Assembly: GCA_947503835.1 (NCBI GenBank) | Contig: CANNFM010000002.1 | Span: 1-64,000 of the forward strand | Direction of reading: 5' to 3' | Length of the DNA: 64,000 nt | From: an uncultured Aquimarina sp. | GTDB taxonomy: Bacteria; Bacteroidota; Bacteroidia; Flavobacteriales; Flavobacteriaceae | Part shown: piece by piece, positions 39,889 through 49,114 of the stretch | How positions within the stretch are numbered: position 1 is the first letter of the stretch | How the letters are laid out: every line of letters starts with the position of its first letter | Position numbers and translations under genes: made by a program | The notes under the pieces: model-generated | Databases searched by the model: none | Told to the model about the DNA's origin: nothing | The model's input: the letters and a program-made list of their open reading frames with translations, nothing else

Positions 39889-42783
39889 ATGAACCTATAT
39901 GCATTACTTATCGGAATCAATGAATATGAATTAAGCCCATTACAGCAATGTGTTAATGACGTATCTAAGTTTGAGGAGTATTTAAATACTCTAGGGAATG
40001 TTTATAGTTCAATTTCTATCAATACTCTTACAGACAAAAAAGCTACCAAAGAAAATATTGTAAACTCAATTAGTACATTTTTAGGCAAAGCTAATGATGA
40101 TGATGTAGCATTCTTGTACTATAGTGGGCACGGAACTCTAGAAGAAAGTGCAGGCAGATTTAGTGACACACATACAGGTTCAATAGAATGTTTAGTGTGT
40201 TATACTAGAAACTCGAATACTGATAACTTTTTGTTAGCGGATAAAGAGCTTCGGTATCTATTTTCGAAATTCGAAAACGACCCACATCTGGTTACTGTTT
40301 TTGATTGTTGCCACTCTGGAGATATTGTTAGGTCATTTAGTAATCAAAACATTACCGATTCGAGACAAAGAAAACTAAGTACAATATTTCCGCCCAGGAA
40401 TTATAAAGATTTCATATTCTTTAAGGAAATCAATGAAGAAAGTATCAAATCAATACGATTAGCATCTTTGATACCGTATAAAAATTCGGTAAATATTTCG
40501 GCCTGTCTTTCATCAGAATCCTCTTGGGAAGATCATAAGGGCGGGGTTTTTACTCGTTATTTATTACAACTCATCAAAGCAAAGGACAGCAAATTACATT
40601 ATTTAGATATTGCGAAGTGGGCAAAAATAAGTCTTAAAAATATCACTAATAAAAAGCAAACTCCAACTATAAGTGTTCAAGGAGAAGGAAAAATAGATCA
40701 TTATTGCTCATGGCTCGGTCTTTATCCTAAACAAAATCAAATTGACCAAGGTCAAATTTTTTACAATAACAAAAATGGTTGGTATTATAACAAAGGGCAA
40801 TTATTTGGTATACATGAAGGGATTGACATTATTATTCAAATTGATCCTAATAAAGCATTGACTACTAAAATAACTGAAGTAAGTCTCGAAGATTCTTTAA
40901 TTCAGGATCCAATGGAGGTTGGTTTTTCTTTAGATTTCACTAAATCTTATCCGGTAATTTCTGAAACTGTATATACTACATTACATATACATATATACAA
41001 TCTCGATAAAGACATCCAGGCAGAAAAGCTAATAACATCAATTGTAGATGGCATTGAAAATATAACACTCTCTACAGCAGAAAAAGCTTCATTTTTTGTT
41101 ACCCTATTTAATCAAACGGTGTATCTAAATCGACCTCATGAGATATACAGCCCATTGGCAATTCAAATTGATCTTTTAGACACTCCAGAAGATACCGTGA
41201 AGAAAATACTATCGAGTCAACTAGAATCTTTAGTGAAATGGAATTATTATAGTACCATGATTAATCCAGATGGTGGTTTTTCGGTAATTCCTATTAAAGT
41301 TGAAATACGAATAGATAATACCCAACCATGGATAGATGTAACCAATGCCGGTTTTGATCTTGATCCTTTAGAAAATAAGTATACAAGAAACGGAGAATAC
41401 TATCAGAAATATCAGGTCAAAATCTCTAACGTTTCAAAAGAAGAGATATTCGTTACTGCTTTATTATTAAGCTCTGATATTGCAATCTCATCGGATCCAC
41501 TGGATAATATCACTAAAAAACTGAAACCAGGAGAATCAGTACTGTTTTACGAACATAGAAGTTCTCCTTATGCGGGTTGGTCGTTGGATACGTATAAAGA
41601 AATCTATAATTGGAAATACGACTGGTTATACTATAAATTTATTGTCAATAATAGAGAGGATATTACGACCGCGATCCCGGGTATGAATCAAAATCCTTTA
41701 TCTCCTCCAATCACCCATTCTGGTAATCTAATGGGGCATGGAGCAATTTCTGACTTTCTGCCTACAAAAACAAAATGGGATGTATACACTACAACGCTTA
41801 GACTGCATAACCCTGCATATAATATTATAGGAAAAAAATTACTCGAAAACTGGGATTGGTATACTAACAATGAAATAGTTGCTCCGTTTATTAATGCCCT
41901 ATACACAACCAAAAAACAAAACGGTTTTGTTTTCAAGACCATAAATAAACCTAATGCTCTTGGAGACCCAGAAATCAATAGTAGAAATATATCCGATTTT
42001 AAAGTAAAACTAGGTAATTATCTGGACGACAGATGTCGATATCGCAAGTTTAAGAAATCAAAAAAAATGTTTCCTGACTCACCAATAATTGTAGCCGAGG
42101 GAGATTCGTGGTTTTTATTTCCGTTTTTGGTAAAAGACACTATTGATTATGTAATGGAAAAATATCCTGTACGTAGTATTGCTGCAGCAGGAGACGAAAT
42201 ACAAAACTATAGAGAAAGTGGTCAATTACTGAAAGAAATAGAAAAAGAACGTCCACGATATGTTTTTATTAGTGGTGGTGGTAATGATATTATAGGTCCA
42301 GAGATTGTAGATATTCTTATCAAGGGCTTACCATCTGGGTTAGAACCTTCAAAGTATTTGAATGAGAATCACCAGAAAAAAATGGAACAACTTTGGGGAA
42401 ATTATAATTACTTTTTTAATAGAATATACGAGTTCGATTTTGTAAAACAAGTATACATTCATGGTTATGATTATGTTCGTGCTGATCTTGATGACAAAAC
42501 CATTAAAAATGGTTGGGTCAATAAATACCTAATCGCAAAAGGAATCACAGCAATAGAAGATAGAACTAACGTAATTAGGTACCTCATCGATACTTTTAAT
42601 GAGTTATTAAAAGATATTACCCAAAAACATAAAAATGCAACCTATTTAGATATGAGGTCTTTAGTGAATACCGGAGAATGGTATGATGAGATCCACCCCA
42701 ATGACGAAGGGTTTGCAAAAGTCGCTGGAAAATTTTTAAACGCTATTAACCAATTAGAATATATACAACATGAGAATATGTAA
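39889..42783 (+). CDS. Caspase-like (C14) protease fused to SGNH hydrolase
   Basis: 964 aa, no signal peptide. Residues 1-270 are a C14/metacaspase domain: LLIGINEYELSPLQQCVNDV, catalytic H81 in FLYYSGHGT and C141 in VFDCCHSGD. Residues about 280-720 are mainly beta-rich and not recognised. Residues 725-955 form an SGNH hydrolase with every block: nucleophile S740 (VAEGDSWFLFP), AAAGDE, oxyanion N799 (SGGGNDI), and D933/H936 (DEIHP). First gene of a four-gene operon; the gasdermin gene overlaps its end by 14 bases. Caspase-like proteases encoded beside bacterial gasdermins cleave and activate them, which is the expected role. The SGNH domain could act on lipid or acyl groups (inference). Confidence 0.88.
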   Translation: MNLYALLIGINEYELSPLQQCVNDVSKFEEYLNTLGNVYSSISINTLTDKKATKENIVNSISTFLGKANDDDVAFLYYSGHGTLEESAGRFSDTHTGSIECLVCYTRNSNTDNFLLADKELRYLFSKFENDPHLVTVFDCCHSGDIVRSFSNQNITDSRQRKLSTIFPPRNYKDFIFFKEINEESIKSIRLASLIPYKNSVNISACLSSESSWEDHKGGVFTRYLLQLIKAKDSKLHYLDIAKWAKISLKNITNKKQTPTISVQGEGKIDHYCSWLGLYPKQNQIDQGQIFYNNKNGWYYNKGQLFGIHEGIDIIIQIDPNKALTTKITEVSLEDSLIQDPMEVGFSLDFTKSYPVISETVYTTLHIHIYNLDKDIQAEKLITSIVDGIENITLSTAEKASFFVTLFNQTVYLNRPHEIYSPLAIQIDLLDTPEDTVKKILSSQLESLVKWNYYSTMINPDGGFSVIPIKVEIRIDNTQPWIDVTNAGFDLDPLENKYTRNGEYYQKYQVKISNVSKEEIFVTALLLSSDIAISSDPLDNITKKLKPGESVLFYEHRSSPYAGWSLDTYKEIYNWKYDWLYYKFIVNNREDITTAIPGMNQNPLSPPITHSGNLMGHGAISDFLPTKTKWDVYTTTLRLHNPAYNIIGKKLLENWDWYTNNEIVAPFINALYTTKKQNGFVFKTINKPNALGDPEINSRNISDFKVKLGNYLDDRCRYRKFKKSKKMFPDSPIIVAEGDSWFLFPFLVKDTIDYVMEKYPVRSIAAAGDEIQNYRESGQLLKEIEKERPRYVFISGGGNDIIGPEIVDILIKGLPSGLEPSKYLNENHQKKMEQLWGNYNYFFNRIYEFDFVKQVYIHGYDYVRADLDDKTIKNGWVNKYLIAKGITAIEDRTNVIRYLIDTFNELLKDITQKHKNATYLDMRSLVNTGEWYDEIHPNDEGFAKVAGKFLNAINQLEYIQHENM

Positions 42784-43603
42784 AAACAACATAACCGATC
42801 AGATAAGAGATTTGTTTGATGCGAATCCTCTTAGAATACCAGAAGCTAGAATACAACCTATGTGCATGTTAGAGATACGAAATCACAAACAAAAGTACTT
42901 GGGAGAATTTAAGTTTTTAGTTAAAGATGGATTTAAACACAGTATAACAATCAATACAGCACCTGTAGCACAAGTGTCTGATGTGAAAACGAAAAAAATT
43001 GATTTTAAGATCGGATTTGACATCCTTGGTAATTTCATCAAGGCATTTGGTTTAGATCCTGCCGTTATCGGGGCTTCAGTAAAAGGCTCTAGTAAAATGG
43101 CTTTTTCCTTCGGAAATGTAGTACGGAAATATATAGACACCTTAGAACTGGGGCACATCTTAGTAAGTCATGACATCAAAGGAGATCAGGATAATATTTT
43201 TATACAGGATATTACAGATAATAAAGATGTACAACTTGCATTAATTACTGATGTTCTAACCAGTACTGATTTCTCTCTCTCTACATTCAAAGATAATACT
43301 ACGAATGCTGAAATAAATATCCCTTTGATACAGGAATATTTAGGAAATGTTGATACCGGTTTAACTATCGAAAAAGTATCAGAAAATGAAGTGAAATTTA
43401 AAGGCGAAACTCCCCTAACCTATGCTTTTACTTGTGTTGAGATTAATATTGATCCCCTAACCGGTAAATTTTCTAGAGGACAGTGGCTAGACAATATCAG
43501 ATCTGTTAAAGGTACCGCAGGAGTATCAACTGCAGAGCAGATCGAAATACCAAAATTACTGCTTGATGATAATCAGGCCAATCCACTACTAATTGACTTT
43601 TAA
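42770..43603 (+). CDS. Bacterial gasdermin (pore-forming protein)
   Basis: 277 aa, no signal peptide, the size of bacterial gasdermins (about 250-280). Hallmarks: an N-terminal Cys at residue 4, as in bGSDMs that are palmitoylated there; NPLRIPEARIQPMCMLE (19-35), the conserved early strand; and DVKTKKIDFKIGFDILGNFI followed by SSKMAFSFGNVV, the amphipathic strands of the pore-forming sheet. The last about 20 residues (PKLLLDDNQANPLLIDF) follow a small-residue linker (KGTAGVSTAEQ) and fit the short autoinhibitory tail; R244 and K247 are plausible cleavage points. Cleavage would free the body to make large membrane pores and kill the infected cell. The gene lies between two caspase-fold protease genes, the classic bGSDM setting. 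Recognised by motif and context, not by a search. Confidence 0.78.
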   Translation: MRICKNNITDQIRDLFDANPLRIPEARIQPMCMLEIRNHKQKYLGEFKFLVKDGFKHSITINTAPVAQVSDVKTKKIDFKIGFDILGNFIKAFGLDPAVIGASVKGSSKMAFSFGNVVRKYIDTLELGHILVSHDIKGDQDNIFIQDITDNKDVQLALITDVLTSTDFSLSTFKDNTTNAEINIPLIQEYLGNVDTGLTIEKVSENEVKFKGETPLTYAFTCVEINIDPLTGKFSRGQWLDNIRSVKGTAGVSTAEQIEIPKLLLDDNQANPLLIDF

Positions 43604-43621
43604 AACCTAAATAGAATAAAG

Positions 43622-45406
43622 ATGAAGGAATATTTTGTTGGAATATTTGAAAATGATGCAGGAGCTCCGCTTACATATTTAGATGATGAGCGTAAAGCAA
43701 TAGATGTTCTTTTATTAAAACATAAAGAAACGTTTAGCAAAGAAATAATCCCCAATGAAGGGATAGACGGATTTATTAGTAAACTACAGCTGCTTACTAA
43801 TGATATGACAATTTTTCACTTTAGCGGGCATCATAATAATGATGATGAAGCCATTAAATTAAGTGATGAGATATTTAATGATAAAGGGTTAATTGAAATT
43901 CTGAATAATGCGCCAAAGTTAAAAATGGTTTTTATCAATGGATGTTCTAGTCAAAAAATTGTAGATGCTTTGCATAATGTACCTATAGTAATTGGCACCA
44001 GAACTCCGGTTTATGACCATTTTGCAAAAACGCTATCTACTAGATTTTATGAGTTATTACTTAACCAGAAAGACAACATCAATGCCAGTGAAAAAATCGA
44101 AGATATATTCAATCAGGCAAAAGGTTTTCTACAAGGACATTATGAAGATTCGAACAGTGCCGAAAGAGGCCCTATGGCTGCAGATGATATCGACAAAAAA
44201 GTGAATAACTACAGTTTCAAAATTAACACAGAAGCAGATGATTTTGAATTACGAACGATCTATTATCCTGATCCGGATAATTTTCCTGTAAAAAATCACT
44301 TTAAAACACTTATTGATGGGATTAGACAAGAAGAAAACCTAAAAGAGGAATTATACAAATACTATCCTTACTTTTTATGTATTCACTTAGAAATACTTTC
44401 GGATTTTAATGATATAAACAATAGCATTTATCAAGAATTAAGTAAAGAACGATATTGGGTGATTCGTAGTATGTTTAAAGAGTTTTTAAATTTCCTGAAA
44501 TTCTCTGCCTATTCAATTATATGGTCGATTTCAAAAGATCAACCTGAGTTTAAAGCGAAATTAAGTGAGCAACTAAAAGAAATTCTCAGAGAGAATCTCG
44601 AAATCGGTTGGGAATCCCATGTGCAAGATAAAATTTCAGAAGACCTGGCCTTTATTTATAATAATATCCCTGATAAATACTTAAGTAAAAACCCACTTTG
44701 GAGTGAATTAAAAGACTGTGTTATACAAAACAGAAAGCTATTTAAAGATGTGTCGGATTTCTTTTCGGCACACCTTGAGCATAATAAAAATAGTAAACAT
44801 GATTATATCAAAACAGAGCTTTACTTAGAAAAATTCTTGAAAAATTTTAAATTTTTGAGATCCTTAGGAATTGAGTCTATCTATGATGTTTTCTATAATC
44901 AATTTAGATACGACAACCAGCGCTCTTATGTCATTAACAAATCCTATTATCCTGTAAATAAAAGACCTACATCATTGGACGATAAAAAAAGTGAAATTTT
45001 TGAAATGAACGATAATGAAGCCTCACTAGATATAGATATACATTCGGTGTATATATGCACAACACAGAATAACAATGAAAAACCAAAAAGACAATTAAAC
45101 CTTTCTCCTTTTTACCTTGATGTTAATTCTACATCAGTTGCAAAGGACAAAATCAAACTATACTATTTAGATCGATATTCTGAAGCAACAGAAAAGTTGA
45201 TCTATAAAGAGGTTATCAATGCCAAAGTCGATAGAGATAACAATTCAAAAAAGAGAAAGTTAGGTGAAGAAATAGAGGTTCCATTAGATGAAGATATGAT
45301 TTTAGCCTTGTATAAAGACGGTAAAAAAGATATCATAGAAATTGAAGAAAAGAAAAAAATAAGAGATCATTTCGAATATATAAAGAATTTAATCTCCTAT
45401 TCATAA
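43622..45406 (+). CDS. CHAT-domain (caspase-fold) protease
   Basis: 594 aa, cytoplasmic. The N-terminal about 190 residues are a CHAT domain: a catalytic His in IFHFSGHHNND (H70) and Cys in VFINGCSSQ (C108), then VPIVIGTRTPVYDHFAKTLSTRFYELL, the typical CHAT tail. The remaining about 400 residues are predominantly helical and charged, with no recognised domain; they may bind the ATPase. A second caspase-fold protease next to the gasdermin gene suggests a proteolytic cascade or two-input control. The gene starts 18 bases after the gasdermin stop and ends 2 bases before the ATPase gene. Confidence 0.85.
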   Translation: MKEYFVGIFENDAGAPLTYLDDERKAIDVLLLKHKETFSKEIIPNEGIDGFISKLQLLTNDMTIFHFSGHHNNDDEAIKLSDEIFNDKGLIEILNNAPKLKMVFINGCSSQKIVDALHNVPIVIGTRTPVYDHFAKTLSTRFYELLLNQKDNINASEKIEDIFNQAKGFLQGHYEDSNSAERGPMAADDIDKKVNNYSFKINTEADDFELRTIYYPDPDNFPVKNHFKTLIDGIRQEENLKEELYKYYPYFLCIHLEILSDFNDINNSIYQELSKERYWVIRSMFKEFLNFLKFSAYSIIWSISKDQPEFKAKLSEQLKEILRENLEIGWESHVQDKISEDLAFIYNNIPDKYLSKNPLWSELKDCVIQNRKLFKDVSDFFSAHLEHNKNSKHDYIKTELYLEKFLKNFKFLRSLGIESIYDVFYNQFRYDNQRSYVINKSYYPVNKRPTSLDDKKSEIFEMNDNEASLDIDIHSVYICTTQNNNEKPKRQLNLSPFYLDVNSTSVAKDKIKLYYLDRYSEATEKLIYKEVINAKVDRDNNSKKRKLGEEIEVPLDEDMILALYKDGKKDIIEIEEKKKIRDHFEYIKNLISYS

Positions 45407-45408
45407 TC

Positions 45409-48400
45409 ATGCCGCACTCAAAAATAATATCGCCGTTTAAGTTTCTTGACTCGTATCAAAAAAAGGATTATCACACTTATTTTGGTAGAGATCAAGAAAG
45501 CTTGGATCTTTTTGATCTCTACAACGATTCTTCGATCATGATTTTACATGGCCCATCGGGTTCAGGTAAAACAAGTCTTATTTATTGTGGTTTACTTAAT
45601 AAAATAAGAGAAGATAAAAAGGTGATTAGTATTCGTAGGGATGATGATATTATAGAAGCTATCAAGAAAAAACTTTTTATATATTCCTCTGACGAAGAGA
45701 ATTGGACAAGTGACACCCCATCAAAGCTATTAGATGATTTTTTTTCTTCTCATTCTGATCTAAATAGAATTTTAGGCTTTATTGAGCATATTGAAGGACT
45801 GATGCTTAATGTAGAAGAAGAAATAATAGAACGTAAAAGAAATAAAAAAAGGGTGGTACTTACTCCTTCAGAACAATCAACTACAGATAAATCTATTAAT
45901 GATGCCGAGGATGATCAATATGTAATTTCAAAATATAAAGAACGATTACAAAAATTTATTGTAGAAAGAAAAGAGCTCCTCGAGAAATTAAGAGAGAAAA
46001 ACAAGCAGGTAAGTACGATCTCTAATCAATTAAATAACTACCTAACCAATGTTAGAACCAAAAGTTCAACTACATTATTTGCGCCATTGGTTATTTTTGA
46101 TCAGTTCGAAGAACTCTTTGTTCATGGTACTAAAGAAGAAATCAATAGGTTTGGATTTTTCTTAAAGTTAATATTCGATTACAAAATCCCCTTCAATATT
46201 ATAATCTCCTTAAGAGAAGAGTATTTTGGTTATCTAGATCAATTACAGTCGTACATACCTCATATTTTTTACAAAAAAATACGTCTTGCTCATCCGGATA
46301 AAGAAAGTATAAAAAACATTATAGAAAAATCTTTTCAGAAATTTAATATTAACCAGTTTAGAGGAAATACAAATGAGGAATTGCCTGATATAGAGAAAAA
46401 AAATAGAATTGAGCTAATTCTGGACCAAATTAAAATCAAAGACAATGGATCAACAAGCTATCACCTACCATTCTTGCAAGTATACCTGGATCGGTTATAT
46501 AAAATAGATTACTATAGAACCTATGGAAGTGATTCTTCTAGAGATGAAAATGATGCTTTATTGCCTTTAGAATTTAAAGAAGATGAAATCAAAGAGTTCG
46601 GATCTATAAAAAATGTATTAGAGAATTACATACGAGAAATTAATAACAAAATCATTCGGAATACGGATAACAAGTTAAATAATAAGGTACAGCATAAAGA
46701 TAGTGTTATTAAATTCTTACGTCACTTTAGAACTAAAGACGATCTTAAAAAAAGGGTGCCTATACAAACTGTAAAAGAAGGTTACTATATTATAAATAAT
46801 AAAAAAACACTTCATAAAATTCAAGAAGATATATGGCATGATAATAATCTTGACTATAATGACACCGTTTCTGAAATCATTAATGAATTAAAAGAAAAAG
46901 GAATTCTTAATGTGAGTACAGATTATGCAGAACTAAGTCATGATATTATTGCCAAGGTTATTAGTAACATACGCACCGAAGATGATTTTAGATCCTTAAT
47001 CAAAAAAGATTTTATTTCATCTTTTGATATTTATGAAGACACCAAAAATACAGGCGATTTATTATCTGCTCAGCAAATAGAGCGCATGAATCAATGCATG
47101 AGCTATATCATGAATGATGATAATACTGGGCGTTTAGAGCGAAAAAACCAATTTTTAAAGGAAAGTATTGAAGAAAGCCAAAAAGAAGAATTAGAGAAAA
47201 AAAAGCTAGAAAAAAGATTAAAGAAATTCGTGTATTACCCGACCATCATAACATGTCTATTATTTATTTTGATAGCTCTAATCTACTCTAGCTACAACTT
47301 ATCTAAAGAACTTAAAATAAATGAGTTATCTGTTAAAATCCATGAAAAAATGGGGCTTGCCTTAAGGGATTATAATGTAGATAAAACAAAATCATTAAAT
47401 TACATTTTAGACTCTGAAGATCTTATTGAAGAGGAAAGTAAAAAGCAACTGTATTTCATGCCCATACTATCGGGTCAAGATTCAATATTCGATTTTGTAA
47501 AAGATTTTAAAAATGAATTTTATAAAGAATACTACAGAACTCCACTTTATCATAATAGTTTAGGTTTTCAAGATAGCCTGGATATCCGTGATGGTTTAAA
47601 TTTTCAGTCTGAACCTGAAAGAATAAAGGCTACCAAAACTCGTGTATCGCCCTCTGATGATTCCTTATTGTACGTATTTGTATTGAAAGAATCGAATAGT
47701 CTAATTGTAAAGTCTGTTTTATATAAAGAAAAAAATGCTCCCAGTGATTTAATACTTTTCGAAACCAACGTTTTAGCTTATGAACCTTTTGAAAGTAAAA
47801 ATGAGCTAATGACACTAATAGCACAAAAAAATGAGAATACTGTACAATTAAAAATTATAGACCATACAAACGGAGATAAAATAGTTTCTATAATTGGAGC
47901 TTCATTAACTAATGGAAACAATCAAAAAAGTGGCTCTCCCTCTGTGTATATTGAACATCAAGAAAAGTACTCTTTTCTTGTTGGGATTGATAGGGTTATA
48001 CATAAGGTAGTTCTAGATTCAATCTCTATGAATACCTATACAATTGATCCGATTGTTACTTTGAGCGATCGAATTCGAAAAATAAAGACTTTCAAAGACA
48101 AAAATAAATACTTAGTACTTCATGGAAAAAATAAGTTCTACACCAATAATACCGAAATTGATTCTACCTTTTTGAGTAATGGACTCGCAGAAGAGGATAG
48201 TATCCATGCATTTCAGATTAAAAATGGAAAAAACTTATTTTTAGGACTACAAGGAAGAATAAAAGTTTTTGATTTATATAATAAAAAAATAAAGGATCAT
48301 TTTGTACATGATAAACAAATAAATACAATTGATCTAAATGGCGAAGGGCAAATTTTAATTAGCAGTCAGGACAATGGCGCCAACTTATTAAGTAAAAATA

Positions 48401-49113
48401 ATATGTTACTAAAACAATTTATGGGTCATGTTAAACCTCTAAAAAATGTTTCTTTTATAGATGAAAATTATGTAGTAACTAGTAGTGAAGATCAAACTGT
48501 TAAAATATGGAATATATCTCCTATTGAAATCTTTTCTGATTCTGTTGACGGTGAAATTATTGAGATTCTATATCAGAATCAAGATAAAATTAAAGTTGTT
48601 TATCGCCTTAAAAGTGATAGTCCCGAAGCAATTGATGGCAAAGTTTCTAAAACAGCTTTCTTATCAGTTAATAATAATATTACTCAAGAACAACAGAGCA
48701 CGATAAAATATTTTGATTCTTCTGATAATGTTTATAAGCTATCTAGAATTTCTAACGATTTGCTTTTAATCAATAATAAATCGAAGTCTAATTATGAAAT
48801 AATACAGGTTTATCCTCCTATTACCGGGGAGATTACAACTATTGATCTACAAAATGATCTATTATTGACGGCTGGGGTTGATAATACCATTCAAATATAT
48901 CAACAAGAAGAAGATCAGGGTAAATATATTCAAATACCGAGTATGATACATCATGATTATACAATTAACGCTGCTACCTTCTCTAAAGATGGTCAATTTA
49001 TAATATCAGGGGACGAACGAGGCAATATCAAAAAATGGGAGTTTAAAAAATTCAAAGAATTAATAAACTCGAGAACATTTAAAGACACTACTCTACTGGA
49101 AGCAACTAAATAA
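45409..49113 (+). CDS. Membrane-anchored STAND NTPase with WD40-like repeats
   Basis: 1234 aa. SPFKFLDSYQKKDYHTYFGRDQE is the nSTAND1-like lead-in; Walker A is HGPSGSGKTS (47-56) and Walker B VIFDQFEELF (228-237). Between them (about 110-215) sits an unusually long coiled-coil, highly charged insertion. A winged-helix-like region (about 400-520) precedes a coiled coil (575-606) and one transmembrane helix (609-630). The rest is beta-propeller, with recognisable WD40 at 1005-1040 (GHVKPLKNVSFI ... TVKIWNI) and 1190-1215. STAND proteins sense intruders and oligomerise on ATP binding, so this is the probable sensor of the operon. It ends one base from the convergent GH31 stop. Confidence 0.85.
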   Translation: MPHSKIISPFKFLDSYQKKDYHTYFGRDQESLDLFDLYNDSSIMILHGPSGSGKTSLIYCGLLNKIREDKKVISIRRDDDIIEAIKKKLFIYSSDEENWTSDTPSKLLDDFFSSHSDLNRILGFIEHIEGLMLNVEEEIIERKRNKKRVVLTPSEQSTTDKSINDAEDDQYVISKYKERLQKFIVERKELLEKLREKNKQVSTISNQLNNYLTNVRTKSSTTLFAPLVIFDQFEELFVHGTKEEINRFGFFLKLIFDYKIPFNIIISLREEYFGYLDQLQSYIPHIFYKKIRLAHPDKESIKNIIEKSFQKFNINQFRGNTNEELPDIEKKNRIELILDQIKIKDNGSTSYHLPFLQVYLDRLYKIDYYRTYGSDSSRDENDALLPLEFKEDEIKEFGSIKNVLENYIREINNKIIRNTDNKLNNKVQHKDSVIKFLRHFRTKDDLKKRVPIQTVKEGYYIINNKKTLHKIQEDIWHDNNLDYNDTVSEIINELKEKGILNVSTDYAELSHDIIAKVISNIRTEDDFRSLIKKDFISSFDIYEDTKNTGDLLSAQQIERMNQCMSYIMNDDNTGRLERKNQFLKESIEESQKEELEKKKLEKRLKKFVYYPTIITCLLFILIALIYSSYNLSKELKINELSVKIHEKMGLALRDYNVDKTKSLNYILDSEDLIEEESKKQLYFMPILSGQDSIFDFVKDFKNEFYKEYYRTPLYHNSLGFQDSLDIRDGLNFQSEPERIKATKTRVSPSDDSLLYVFVLKESNSLIVKSVLYKEKNAPSDLILFETNVLAYEPFESKNELMTLIAQKNENTVQLKIIDHTNGDKIVSIIGASLTNGNNQKSGSPSVYIEHQEKYSFLVGIDRVIHKVVLDSISMNTYTIDPIVTLSDRIRKIKTFKDKNKYLVLHGKNKFYTNNTEIDSTFLSNGLAEEDSIHAFQIKNGKNLFLGLQGRIKVFDLYNKKIKDHFVHDKQINTIDLNGEGQILISSQDNGANLLSKNNMLLKQFMGHVKPLKNVSFIDENYVVTSSEDQTVKIWNISPIEIFSDSVDGEIIEILYQNQDKIKVVYRLKSDSPEAIDGKVSKTAFLSVNNNITQEQQSTIKYFDSSDNVYKLSRISNDLLLINNKSKSNYEIIQVYPPITGEITTIDLQNDLLLTAGVDNTIQIYQQEEDQGKYIQIPSMIHHDYTINAATFSKDGQFIISGDERGNIKKWEFKKFKELINSRTFKDTTLLEATK

Positions 49114-49114
49114 T

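Noticed and set aside
43622..45406. Separase or other eukaryote-like protease
   Set aside because: Only the CHAT core is present; there is no separase-specific region.
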